DNA of 64,000 nucleotides from Magnaporthiopsis rhizophila (lineage: Eukaryota; Ascomycota; Sordariomycetes; Magnaporthales; Magnaporthaceae), in contig PYSS01000122.1 of NCBI GenBank assembly GCA_003049465.1, positions 54,037 to 118,036 of the forward strand, read 5' to 3'. Shown here piece by piece: positions 42,921-54,210 of the stretch. The notes under the pieces are model-generated. The model worked only from the letters and a program-made list of their open reading frames with translations, ran no database searches and was not told the origin of the DNA. Within the stretch, counting starts at the first letter, position 1. Each line of letters opens with the position of its first letter. A program made the translations under genes and the position numbers.

Positions 42921-45220
42921 ATGAAGTCCATCCTCGTTGCCGGCCTCCTGGGCCAGCTGGCCGCCTCGTCCCCTTCTCCGGCCCAGCTCCCAGTCGAGAT
43001 CGAGACCCGGACCGCGCTCGACTCGCACCTGGCCAACATCCACCTCTCCGTCAGGGATGGCGCGGCGGCGGCAGTTGCTCGCTCGCCGCTGAGCTTCACG
43101 TACGGCTCGTGCGCCGCCAAGCGCGGGGCCGACACCCACCACGTCATCGCGCACAGCACCGCCGCGGCCGGCGAAGGCAGCAGCAGCAGCAGACTGGTGT
43201 GGCGCATCCCCGCAGACGCGCAGGCGCGGGGCTGCATCTCGGCCTGGGACTCCGTCACGGGCGCGCTCGTGGGCCGCAGCGCACCGCAGGAGATGCACGC
43301 GGAGCGCAGCCGGCGCCGGCGCCGCAGCCTCCGGGCGCGCGGCGGCATCCATATGAACGCGGCCAACGGCTTCGACGTCCACGGCCCCTGGTTCGACGGC
43401 GTGGCGCTGCTGGAGGGCAAGAACCTGAGCGCCATCGACGTCGAGAAGGCAAAGGCCAAGAAGGTCGGCATCGTCGGCGCCGGCATGTCCGGGCTCATGA
43501 CGTACCTGGTCCTCAGCCAGGCCGGGTTCAAGAACCTCGAGATCATCGAGGCGTCCAAGCGGCTGGGCGGGCGTGTCCACACCACCTACCTGAGCGGCGG
43601 GCCCTTTGACTACTCGTACCAGGAGATGGGCCCCATGCGGTTCCCAAAAACCATCGAGCTCGAGGGGCAGACGCTCAACATCACGGACCATCAGATGGTC
43701 TTTGACCTGGCCGCCGAGCTCAACAGGCTCAACCGTGGCAACCCCAAGAACCTCACCATCGACTGGATCCCATGGTTCCAGAGCGCCGCCAACTCGCTGA
43801 TCTACAACGACGACATCAAGACGCCCAGCGGCATCGCGCCGACGCAGGAGCAGATCGACGCCGATCCGTCCCTGATGATCAGCAGGCCGAAGGATCCCTC
43901 CACCATCGCGGCCGAGGAGGCGCGCAGGCCCATCGTGCAGAACCACGAGTTCATGGCCAAGGCCGCGAAGAACCTGTTCCGGGCGCACTCCGAATTGTGA
44001 GTTAACGAGTTGGGAACCAGAATGAGAATAGGGGTCAAGAGACTGACACAGGGATTTAAATACTCACCTAGCATTAAGAATGGTGTTGGCTCCCTCCCGG
44101 GGCCGGGCGACCGGTGGAGCGAGTTCGCTTTCATGGTCAACTACCTGAAACTGAGCCTCAACGACACCAGCATTCTCGCCGGCGAGGGCTCCGAGAGCTT
44201 CTGGACTGACGTAAGCAGTCGCCAAATCCTCCTCTTCTTTTCGCATTGTGTTCCCACTCTAACACCATCTCCAGATCTACGACGAACTCTACTTCAGCGC
44301 CGCAACCTGGTCCACCATCGACGGCGGCCTGAACCGGCTCCCGCAGGCGTTCGAGCCGCTCGTGAAGAAGGCCACGACCTTTGGGCGCAAGATCGAGCGC
44401 GTGCGGCGCGACGCGGCCGCCAAGACGGTGACGCTGCAGTGGCGCGACAAGCCGACCGACGCCAAGTTCAAGTCGTCGACGTACGACTTCGCCGTCGTGG
44501 GCGTGCCCTTCTCGGTCGTCAAGCAGTGGCGCTTCAGCCCGCGGCTCGACGCCACCATCACCAACGCCATGCGACAGATGCCCTACGCCGACGCGTGCAA
44601 GGTGGCGCTCGAGTTCAAGGAGCGCTTCTGGGAGAGGCGCCTGCCCAAGCCCATCTACGGCGGCTGCTCCACCACGACCGACATCCCCGGCATCGGCACC
44701 ATCTGCTACCCGTCGTACAACATCAACGGCACCGGGCCGGCGTCGATCCTGGGGAGCTACATCTTCGATAACCACTACGGGAGCAGGTTTGGCGGGCTCA
44801 GCGAGGCCGAGCACGTCCAGTACGTTCTGGACGCCATCCTCGAGATCCACGGGCCCGCGGCCGCCGGCCTGTACACCGGCAAGTACGACAGGGTGTGCTG
44901 GGAGGTCGACCCCTTGCAGTCCGGGAGCTGGGCGGCCCCGACCGTGGGCCAGCACGAGCTGTTTATCCCGGAGTACTTCAAGACCCACGACGGCGTCGTA
45001 TTTGTCGGCGAGCACACCTCCTACACTCATGGCTGGATCGCCTCGGCGATTGAGAGTGCCCTCAGGGGCAGCGTGCAGTTGCTTCTTGAGCTTGGCCTGG
45101 TTGACGAGGCCAAGGCCGTCGTCGAGAAGTGGATGGCGAGGTGGATCGAGATTGTAAGTCAAGCCGAATTGCTTGTGTCCCGAGGAGCATATAATTGATG
45201 CTAACTTGCCTCCTTAGTGA
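42921..45220 (+). CDS. L-amino-acid oxidase precursor, four exons, last exon is the stop codon
   Basis: CDS is join(42921..43996,44072..44210,44275..45153,45218..45220), 698 aa. Donors are GTGAGT, GTAAGC and GTAAGT, and acceptors CCTAG, TCCAG and CTTAG; the last intron has branch TGCTAAC. A signal-like N-terminus and an Arg-rich stretch (RSRRRRRSLRARGG, 129-142) precede the flavin domain. The Neurospora enzyme is likewise known to be made as a longer precursor, so cleavage near there is inferred. The FAD-binding motif VGIVGAGMSGL is at 182-192 with ASKRLGGR after it, and the C-terminal FAD motif FVGEHTSYTHGWIASAIESA follows. The enzyme oxidises L-amino acids to keto acids, ammonia and peroxide, a nitrogen-scavenging function in fungi. 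The terminal exon contributes only TGA. Confidence 0.92.
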
Positions 45221-45554
45221 TTTTTCAGTAATATGGGGTCGAATCCTGGAGGCTGTGGAAAATGCTGAGTCAAGGCTTGGAAAGAAGGGTAATGTAGAGA
45301 TTTTAGGATTATCTGTCGACTGCTCTCAGTTATCATGCCAAAGACGAGGCACTATAAAGGTGGTTGACATAGAAATAATGTGTCGTTAATATGGCCAGGC
45401 TTAATATCACCTGTCTATACCAATAAAATCCCACCCTAAAGCTTGACAAAGACACGAAAAAAGACCAAACGCCACGCCATGCCGGATAAGCACAAGACAC
45501 AAGGAGATTCATAGGACAAACCCACACAAGTCTGCCTTGAAACTCAAGTAGCAA

Positions 45555-46947
45555 CTAGAAGCGGATCTCGTAGCTTCCGGCCCTGGTCATGTACCTGACC
45601 CACTTGACGCTGCTGTAGTTGCTCTTCTCAAAGACCTTGAGGTAGCGGACCAGCAGGCCGCTGCTCGTGAACATGAGCAGGCTGAAATTCATGCTCAGCG
45701 GCGGGCGGCTCCAGGACTTCTGGTTGGTCATGTGGGTGAGCTCGGCCTCGGCCGAGAGGACGAACTCGGCCTGGCCGGCAAAGCGGCCGATCTTCCAGAC
45801 GATGTTGTTCTCGGACGGCTCGTACTTTGCCTTGCCCTGGGTGCAGCGCTCCGAGATGCGGGCCGTGTTGAGCGGGGTGGGGATGCGGACGACGACGTTT
45901 GTGGCAAAGAGCTTGGGGCCAAAGTTGGCCTTGACGCCGATGCTGTACTCGACCTTTGTCTTGCCGACCTCGTTGACGATGGCGTGGACCTTGAAGGGCA
46001 GGTTGACGTTCTCGGTGGCGCGGTAGCGCATCAGCTCGAACTCGCCGTCGGGCGGGACGAAGGAGATGATGCGGTCCGAGTCGAACTTGCCGAGCTTGAC
46101 GCACTGGTGGAACTGGCAGTCCTCGAGCGTGACGCTGCCAGCGGCGGCTTTAGTGGCCTTGGTACCCATGCGGTTGCCGCTTGGCAGCGACATCATGCCA
46201 TCGCCGTCGAGCAGCAGGCGGTCGTTGAGACCGAATTTGCACTCGGGGGTGCCCGAGAGGTATGCGCGCATGATGATCTGGCCCGTGACGTCGGCGCGCA
46301 GGACGGAGCCCGTAGCAGACATGAGGAGGTTGACGTCCTCAATAACGTCGACAAAAGCCTCGTTCTTGCGGTATTTGACGTCGGCCTTGCGCCACGATAG
46401 CGCACCAGTGGCCTGCATGGTGATCTTGGCCGAGTCCTCTGGCCGTGCCCGCTCCGACTTGACGCCCTCGGTGGTGATGTACATCTTGAGCGTGTCCGTC
46501 TCGGTGTTTTGGGGGTAGCCAAAGTCGATGATCTCTGGGCATCAAGGGTCAGCGTTGACGGTATAGCACCTAGGTAGGCAAGCGGACACCCGAAAAGACA
46601 GGGCCCGTACCATCCAGCAGCTCGTAGACTAGCACAAAGTTGTTCTTGACGGCCTCCTCGTCAAACTTGCCAAAGTACCCCCTCCCCAGCTGGATCAGGC
46701 GGTACAGGAACTCGAAGACAAGGGCGGCATTGGCGTTGCTCTTGGTGATGGCGACCAGGTAGATGTTCTCGTGCTTGACATGGCTGAAGGTGGTGCTGCC
46801 CAGCGTCAGGATCGGCGAGCGGACCTGGGCGTTGGAGATGACCTGGATGCGGAAGACGTCGGCGAGGCGTGGGCGGCAGTCATTGCGGAAGGCGCGGAAG
46901 ATCAGGTTCTCGCCCTTTTGGTTGAAGATCAGAATTCCGGACAACAT
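45555..46947 (-). CDS. apm4: AP-2 clathrin adaptor complex mu subunit, two exons
   Basis: CDS is complement(join(45555..46534,46611..46947)), 438 aa, the usual length for AP-2 mu. The 76-bp intron (donor GTACGG, acceptor GCCCAG) joins LLD to EIIDFGYPQNTE. The N-terminal longin domain starts MLSGILIFNQKGENLIFRA and contains SNAQVRSPILTLGST, HVKHENIYLVAITKSNANAA and FGKFDEEAVKNNFVL. The C-terminal mu-homology domain runs from about residue 170 to the conserved end KWVRYMTRAGSYEIRF. The sequence is AP-2 rather than AP-1, whose mu begins differently. AP-2 mu recognises YXXPhi cargo at the plasma membrane. It is convergent with the oxidase gene, with 334 bp between stop codons. Confidence 0.94.
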
Positions 46948-48828
46948 CTTGGCAGGCCCTGTCGGCGGTCACGATCGAATCGGTCGGGTCGGGGCCGGGC
47001 GGGCTTCCTTCGGAGGGGGTGGCGGCTTGAGGTCGACCGGCGATGCTGCGGCGGTCGAGTGCTGCATGGGTCCCGCTGCAACGCCGCAGAGCTCAAACTC
47101 AATGCTGGCTAGGGGCAGAATCCCGGGTCTAGCCGAGGTGGGAAGGCGGTGTGAAAAGGGAGAAACGGCACAGTGACTTGATATGCACACTGTGTTGCCG
47201 GCCTCACTTTTTGCAGCGAAAAGCACCGAGAGTCACATCCGTTAATGTTTTCTTTTAATTGTTGCTATTTTCTTCACCCTGTTTTTCTTGTTTTTCCTCG
47301 TTCCATTTAATGCCTTGCTATAAATGTGATGTCCGCATAAAATCCCGCCACTCCACCAGGGAATGGTTGGCTGTGCCGTTTTCATCCAGTTACTGAAGCA
47401 TTCAGCCTCTGGTCTCGACCATACCCTGGCCTCTTCATGAGAGCGCGCTAACGCTCGCGTATGCCGATCTCGATCTGGCGGTCTTCCGCCTCCTGAGCGT
47501 CCTTGCTCACCGATTCCTTCGAGACCCATCCCGGAAATCAAACACAACCCCATGAAACCGGGTCGGCACTGCTCATTAAAGCAGGTCCTCCAGAGCGACG
47601 GCTGCCTCCCGCCATCCGCGGAGGACCAGGCCGGAAACTCTAGTATCCACCCGCTCGTGCATTTCAGGCCGTTTTGGTCGCCGCATGACGATTACGTGCC
47701 GGCACTGACGACGCATCGTCGGCCGGGAGCGGCTCGTTGAATTGGCGGTTTTTGCGTTGACAACCCAATCCAGCGATCTGTCGGTGCGGGTTGAGGCGGT
47801 GCCTGGTGGTCTGACCTTTTCCAGACCAGGAACAGAGTCTCGACCGTCCGCGGAAAATTCCACAAATCTCCCAGTCTTGGACGCTCTGGAACCCCAGGCT
47901 GCGTGTCTGGGCAATCGATCAGCGGGTCTTGGTGCGGGAGCTCCCCTGAGCTTGACCGGAGATGACAGGGTATACTGGACCTTTTTCCATTCTTGTTTAG
48001 AAGGCCCACAACTGGGATGGGAATGCGTAAAACCAGGCCGGAATGCACAGAGAGTAGCGATCCGCAGAAAATGTAGTCAACGTGACACATTCCGCGCTTC
48101 CCGCGCGAAGCCCTGAACACGTGTTGACCGGCGTCTCGCCGCCGCTGGTTCTGTCTGACCATTCGTGATGCGAGGACTCAGGGGTGGGTCAATGCTGCTT
48201 TCCAGCTCGACCGGCAGCCAGAGCGCAGCGCCATCCAGCATGCAACCAAAACACAAGTTCGTGCGCCGCAGCGGTGGCGTGGCGCCTTGCACAACGGGGG
48301 AAACCCCTGGAACAGGAACCGCGCCGGCTGGGGTTTGACCAGTGGCCGGTCTGTCCTTGCCACCCCCAAAATAAGAAAGACTGCCGCTGGTCTAAGCCCC
48401 GCCCGGCTGGACTGGCCAATTGGAGCGGCAAAACCTCGTTTCTCATCAGGCACTTGCAAACGCCGTGCAGAATGCGATGCAAGGTGCAGGGCTCACACAT
48501 GTCTGACAGGAGCTTCCTGCAAATACCAGGGGCGCTGCCAAGGAAGCGCTGCCTCCGAACTGGGGACGGTGATCTACCTCGTATTTTTGGTTCCTCCGTT
48601 CGCTTCACGTTTTAAGTTGCCTTCCCAATTATTTTTTATTTCGTGTTGTCCGCTTTCTCTTTGCTCGAAATTTCTTTCCATCTCCTCCACCTGCCGTCGC
48701 AGAGCGTGGCACTTTCATAAGTCCAAGTCTCTACCACCTACCCACACTTCAAGATAGCCGCCCATCCCTTTGTTTGCCAACTGGTTATCCATCTTCCTCG
48801 CACCCAGGAACCACCAACCAACTCGACC
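46948..48828. other. 1.9-kb divergent intergenic region
   Basis: Promoter space shared by the AP-2 mu gene (minus) and the bestrophin-like gene (plus). Pyrimidine-rich stretches just before 48829 fit a leader. Open frames on both strands overlap and lack domains. No RNA gene is seen. Confidence 0.5.
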
Positions 48829-50535
48829 ATGGCTGAAGAAGGCGGAACTGCTGTGCCCTCTGCGGGACCTGGAGCTGCTCAAGCAACCAACAATAATACG
48901 GGCATGGCTCACGTTCAGACCGACGGCCGACACGGGCGGACAGAGATCGGAGCTCCACTGGAGATGATCGAGTCGCCCATGTCTCCGGGAGTCACGACTC
49001 CAAATCCCTTCAGCCGCCAGCAGACAAGCCTAGATATCGACGACTACTTTGTATGTCACCTAGACCTTCTTGACCATATTCCTCTTCTCTACCCAACGTT
49101 CTCCGGGCTAACAGTGGTGTTCCTGTTCCTCCACAGTCCGGGCCTCGCGACCTCCAGAAGCACTCGAAATGGCCGATTTTCCTTCAGATGCACGGCAGCA
49201 TCCTTCCCAAGCTGATACTGCCGCTGCTATTCGTCGGTGCATGGGCGACTGTCATAACATACGTCACCCTCACGCCTTCGAATTCCATAAATCGTGCGTC
49301 CATCCTACTTATCGCAAAGCCTTGGTTCACGCACCCGGCCGGCGGGCTTCGTCTGCGACATCGACGCTAACCACATCTGTACTCTGGTTTTAGTCGGTAT
49401 TCAGTCGGTGCTGCTCACTGTTCTCGGTTTCGTCGTCGGTTTGGGTCTGAGCTTCCGCAGCTCGACAGCGTACGAGCGATATGGCGAGGGCAGAAGGTAC
49501 TGGGCGACGCTCATCCTGGCATGCCAGAATCTCGGACGTGTCTACTGGATTCACACCAAAGAGCGTGAGGGCGAGCAGCGGGAGAAGGATGTCCTGGCCA
49601 AGCTCTCGGCTCTGAATCTCTTGACTGCCTTCGCTGTTGCCCTCAAGCACAAGCTGCGATTCGAGCCGTACACCAACTACGAAGATCTTCAAAACCTCGT
49701 TGGGCACCTCGACACACTGGCCGGCGAGGCCACCAAGGCGGACCCCACCGTCGCCGTGCCTCGTCGTCGCCACGTTGTCAAGGCCGCAGGTGAAATGTTG
49801 GGTGTGTCGTTTGCCGCGAGCAACCCGCGCAAGGCCCTTAAGAAGGCCAGGCGCCCGCTCGGCAACCTGCCCCTGGAGATTCTCAGCTACCTGGCCGCCT
49901 ACACCGATGAGATCATCGCCAACGGGCAGCTCACCGTCCCTATGCAGCAGACGCTCGCGTACAACAACATGGCCCTGCTCAACGACGTGCTCACGGGCAC
50001 CGAGCGCGTGCTGACGACCCCGCTGCCCATCGCTTACGCCATCGCCATCGCGCAGATTACGTGGCTGTACATCATCCTTCTCCCCTTCCAGCTGGTCGGG
50101 CCTCTGAACTGGGTGGCGATTCCTGGCACGATGGCAGCGTCGTACATCATCCTGGGCCTGCTCTTCATCGGTCGCGAGGTCGAGAACCCGTTCGGCCAAG
50201 ACGTCAATGATCTCCCGCTCGAAAGCTACTGCGCGCAGATCGCGGCCGAGCTCGACGTGCTGGCGTCGCGCCCCAAGGCCAGCATGATCACCTGGATCGA
50301 GAACCTCGAGAACAAGCCGCTCTTCCCCTACAGCGCCGCCAACTACAACGTCTGGAGGTACCGCGGCGAGGACAAGGTGCGCGAGGCGCTCCGGGCCAAG
50401 ACTGAGCTTGGCTTCGAGAACCGCAAGCGCATGATGGGCCAGGAGGACGGGCCCAACGAGGGCGGGCACAGCCACCCCAGAAAGTCCAAGGTCGAAGGTG
50501 CGCCGAGGCCTGGAGATGTCGAGAGCCAGCACTAA
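48829..50535 (+). CDS. Bestrophin-like (UPF0187) anion channel, three exons
   Basis: CDS is join(48829..49050,49137..49293,49394..50535), 506 aa. Introns of 86 and 100 bp have donors GTATGT and GTGCGT, and branch sites GGCTAAC and CGCTAAC. The second splice gives NSINLGIQSVLLTVLGF, a normal family sequence. After a 75-residue disordered cytosolic N-terminus come four hydrophobic segments: ILPLLFVGAWATVITYV, VLLTVLGFVVGLGLSF, YAIAIAQITWLYIILLPF and MAASYIILGLLFIG. The signature ENPFGQDVNDLPLE follows the last. FRSSTAYERYGEGRRYW is the conserved post-TM2 motif of the bestrophin/YneE family. It is a membrane protein, probably a chloride or other anion channel; the ion and location are not shown by sequence. 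The C-terminus is hydrophilic. Confidence 0.9.
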
Positions 50536-51241
50536 AGATTACGAGAGTGTTGTGGATGAGAGAGCCACGGAGAAGAGAATATTTGGGACAGTTGTCGGCG
50601 GCTGTGCCTAGCAATTTCATAGTGTTGTTTTGTGCAGCATTTTTTGCATTGCGTACTGGATATTGGAAAAGCCCGAGAATGTTCACCCAGGGCGCGGAAA
50701 AGGGTTTGCCCATCTGCTTGGATTTGTTTCTTGTGATGTGGCCTGCGAGCACTCTTGCTGCAGGTATAAATCCCATTTATTTTTATTAATGATATTTTCC
50801 CTATTGGTGACCGTTCTAGAACCGATGAGATTAAATCTGACGAGGCGCCTGGTTTGGCGTCTCCAAAATCCGGTTTTCCAACATTCCGCGATCTTTGCTC
50901 CGGCTGTGGCGCTGTGGCTGCTGCTCACGGGGCTTGCTTCCAATGGCGTTGGTCAATTCCTGCGGGACAATGCCAGAAATCCATGACGTTAAACGACGCG
51001 GGACTGACGAATGCATTGACTTTCTCGTCCTCCTGGCCAAGATCTGCGAGGTTGAGAAGGGTTACCTACGAGTAGGTCGGCCTCAACCTCGTCTCGATCG
51101 ACCATTCATGCCGCCCTTTTTCTGTAGTGCGGCGTTCCTCACAGTAGGAATGCACTCGCCGTGCCTCCTTACCAACCTGCGACGGGCGCTTGACTTTCTC
51201 TAAAACCCCCTCAAGCCATACATGACCAACCCGTAACCACA
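50536..51241. other. Intergenic between bestrophin-like and PLD-like genes
   Basis: About 700 bp separating two genes in the same direction. Nothing beyond flanking untranslated sequence is recognised. Confidence 0.5.
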
Positions 51242-52951
51242 ATGACCTCTCCGCGACAGAGCAGCTTCGCCTACGAGTTCGTCGCCCGGCTCCGGAACAT
51301 ACCCCTCGAAGCGCGCCGCCGCCAGGACGAACTGCCGCGGTACGACTATGCCGACGACGCCGACCTGGGCCGGCTCGTGACGACCAGCCGCCCACGTTCC
51401 TTCACACTTGGCACCGGCGCCTCCATCTACACGAGCACCCTGCTGCCCGCTCTCCTGCACGCCAGACACGAGGCCATTCTCGTCACCTGCTTCTGGGCCC
51501 CGTCCAAAACGCTCGACGCCCTGCGCGAGACCCTCGAAACCCTTGCGACCCACCGCCGTCGCGTGCTGGACCAGGGCGCGGGGAGCCTCCCGACGCTGCG
51601 CGTTCGCATCCGCTTCTCGTCCAGGTCCTTTATGCAGCGCCTGCTGCACACCTCCTCGCGCCGGGGATACACCTACCCGCCTTCGAAATGGGCGTCTACG
51701 CTGGGGCTGCCGGACGAGCTGGTCCTAAAAACGGCGCGCATCGAGCTGGACGTCAAGAGCCTGTTCTTCCTGCCGTTCAGCGTCATGCACCCGAAATTCC
51801 TCATCATCGACCGCCATCGCGCTTTCCTCCCCAGCTGCAACCTCAGCTGGGAGCCGTGGCTGGAGGGCTGCGTCGAGCTTGAGGGCGACGCCGTCGACGC
51901 GCTCCTACACTTTTACGCCCGCACATGGGACCCCCTGCTCGACGTCTCCGAGCCGTTGCCCGTCGCCGCCGAATCGTCCCTTAGCCCCGACATACCTGGA
52001 CCATCCGCCGGCGCGGACGCGGAGTCACTTACGGTGGTGCACAGTACGGCCGACACCGTTGTCTCGTTCACACCCGCAGCCCGCGAAGAATACCCAGATC
52101 CAGACGATTTGGAGGCAGCAGCAGCAGCCGCCGGAAAAGAGATGACCATAGAAACGACAGTTTTGCCCTCCTCTCACCACCGCAACCCTCGCTTCCGGCC
52201 GTTCCCGTGGCAGATCGGGTCGCCCCCACCTCCCCCGCAGACGCCGCTCAACGTGGCCGTGTTGCAGTTGCTGGACGGGGCACGCCACCAGGTCTATATA
52301 CAGACACCCAATTTGACGTGCCGTCCTGTCCTTAACGCGCTGGTGGCGGCCTTGCGGCGGGGCGTGGACGTCCGGGTCGTGACAGGCCGCAACATGATGC
52401 TGCTCGAGCAGCTAGTGACGGCGGGGACCACGACCGCGCTGTGCGTCCGCTCGCTTGTCAGGCGTTACGAGGCGATGCGCAAAGCCGCGTCCGGCGGGTC
52501 GGCGCCGGGCTCACCGCTGGCGCTGCACCGCAGACAGCCGCAGGAATATGCTGCAAGTCCAGACTTGACTACCTTGGAGGATCTGCCCAGCTTCCGACCG
52601 TACATCGGGGAGCCCGGGAAGCTTCACATCTCGTACTTTGGACCGCCGCGGATCGCGCAGGCCAAGACTACAGCAGCAGCGCGAGGCAGGAGCCGCAGTA
52701 CTCCCCTGGACCTGGAGATGGGTAGGGACGAGGCGGCCGAAAAGCCGGTTCATCCCCACATAAAGTTGACCCTGGTGGATGGGCGGTACGCTCTCCTGGG
52801 CTCGGGAAACATGGACCGCGCTAGTTTCTACACAAGCCAGGAGCTCGGCGTTCTGTTTCACGGCGCAGAGTTTGTGGGTCTGGTCAAGGAGGCGCTAGAC
52901 CGCGCCCTCGACGGCCGACTGTCTACGGTTTTTGACTCGACGCAACAGTGA
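51242..52951 (+). CDS. Phospholipase D-like (HKD superfamily) protein
   Basis: Intronless, 569 aa, no signal peptide. Two HXK(X)4D motifs of the PLD superfamily are present: HPKFLIID (H183, K185, D190), with SCNLSWE after it, and HIKLTLVD (H506, K508, D513), followed by GSGNMDRASFYTSQE. The two halves form one active site in this superfamily. A third supporting stretch, YIQTPNLTCRPVLNALVAALRRGVDVRVVTGR, is typical of the strand-helix repeat before the second motif. Between the halves lies a long Pro/Ala/Ser-rich linker (about 230-325). The substrate may be a phospholipid or another phosphodiester; distant cardiolipin-synthase-like enzymes share the fold. The start ATG follows a short leader in CACAATGACC context. 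Confidence 0.87.
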   Translation: MTSPRQSSFAYEFVARLRNIPLEARRRQDELPRYDYADDADLGRLVTTSRPRSFTLGTGASIYTSTLLPALLHARHEAILVTCFWAPSKTLDALRETLETLATHRRRVLDQGAGSLPTLRVRIRFSSRSFMQRLLHTSSRRGYTYPPSKWASTLGLPDELVLKTARIELDVKSLFFLPFSVMHPKFLIIDRHRAFLPSCNLSWEPWLEGCVELEGDAVDALLHFYARTWDPLLDVSEPLPVAAESSLSPDIPGPSAGADAESLTVVHSTADTVVSFTPAAREEYPDPDDLEAAAAAAGKEMTIETTVLPSSHHRNPRFRPFPWQIGSPPPPPQTPLNVAVLQLLDGARHQVYIQTPNLTCRPVLNALVAALRRGVDVRVVTGRNMMLLEQLVTAGTTTALCVRSLVRRYEAMRKAASGGSAPGSPLALHRRQPQEYAASPDLTTLEDLPSFRPYIGEPGKLHISYFGPPRIAQAKTTAAARGRSRSTPLDLEMGRDEAAEKPVHPHIKLTLVDGRYALLGSGNMDRASFYTSQELGVLFHGAEFVGLVKEALDRALDGRLSTVFDSTQQ

Positions 52952-54210
52952 ATGTGAAGACCGATAATAGCAAAACCCGCGTCTTTGTCATGGCTCTTGT
53001 CATCACCAGCCTGCGTTATCACTCTTCCCCCAAAATCGCAGCAATCCATTCTGGTGGTGGTTGCATTCGCTTGGGGAGCAGTCCCCGTCTCGTTGCTGAT
53101 GCTGCCCACAAACACTTCCTGCTTCGGTATGGGCCAGGACGGAGCCTCGTCCCGTTCTTTTTCGTCATTTTGGTTTGCCCTGCCTCCCAAACCAGTGGAT
53201 CCGTTCGGCTTGCTTGGTGCATGCAGGAGCAATAAGCGCGCCGAAGAGCCGGCATGAACCATGAGCCAATGCCAGCAAAGCCTGGGAGAAAAACAGCAGT
53301 CCAGGCCAGTCCCCACCGTCTCCAGTACCGCTCACTCCCTGCCGAGAGATGTCCGGACCGGTCCACCGCGGCCATTGTCACTAGCGAGGGCGTCGGACCT
53401 GCCAAGGCTCCCCCACTCGACCCCAAATTCTCTCCGCACCAGGAACGTCACGCCGTGTCATCGGCTGCCATTTGCGGCCGCTTTCCCCACCATGGAAGAT
53501 GGCCTCCGAAATTGTACCCGCAGGTGATCAATCCCAGACTTGGCCGCACCTCCAGCACCCCTGGTTGGCGGGTTTTCTCTCTGAGGAGAACCAAAGTTTT
53601 CTCAGGAACGGATCTCTGCGACACCAAGGCCGGGCGGGCAGGCATGTAGACATGCAGGACTACGACTGAGCAGGCGCTCGGTTGCTCAGCCGCTCGTCCG
53701 GTCATCATGAGCGTCTGCTAGGCCCAGCGGACAGATCGTGGACGGTGTGCCGGGAACGACGCTCCGCTGGTGGCGAGACTTTTTCGGATAGAGCTCCCTT
53801 CGTTCCCCCCTCATGCCCCTCCTCACTACCCGGAGGCGGATACTGGTGGCCTGTAGGAACAAGTTCGGCGGACTGACATGGCCGTCCCAATTCTCGCCTT
53901 GCAGCGACCGCCAGGGGTATCGGCGATGCCTGGATGTGGAGGCAGCCGCTTGACCCTCTGGGAAACGACTGGGAAGACGGAAGCTGGCTAGTTGGCACCA
54001 AGGTCAGACCAGGAAAAAGCTTCCCGTTGATCCGACGCTGCGTACCATTATCGTGGCGGTAATGGATGGGAAGGAGGATAGAAGGAGAGAGTCAACAGGT
54101 GGACCGACAATAAAAGACCGATGCTCTGCCCTTTGCTCGAAACACCTTCCTTGTCCATGTCCTACACTCTCAAGCTGAACCCATCAGTCAGGCCCACGAC
54201 CAAGCACATC
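52952..54210. other. Promoter region of the cellobiohydrolase gene
   Basis: 1.26 kb upstream of cel6A. Frames on both strands overlap and show no domain. A TATA-like ATAAAAG at 54110-54116 lies about 95 nt before the ATG. Control by carbon repression and cellulose induction is expected for this gene class, but I did not map confident activator or repressor sites. Confidence 0.45.
54110..54116 (+). promoter_or_regulatory. TATA-like element of cel6A
   Basis: ATAAAAG, about 95 nt upstream of the start codon; a weak match to a TATA box. Confidence 0.35.

Noticed and set aside
42885..43988. 367-codon minus-strand frame opposite the amino-acid oxidase
   Set aside because: Antisense shadow of exon 1.
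49390..50532. 380-codon minus-strand frame opposite the bestrophin-like gene
   Set aside because: Antisense shadow of exon 3; no domain or start context.
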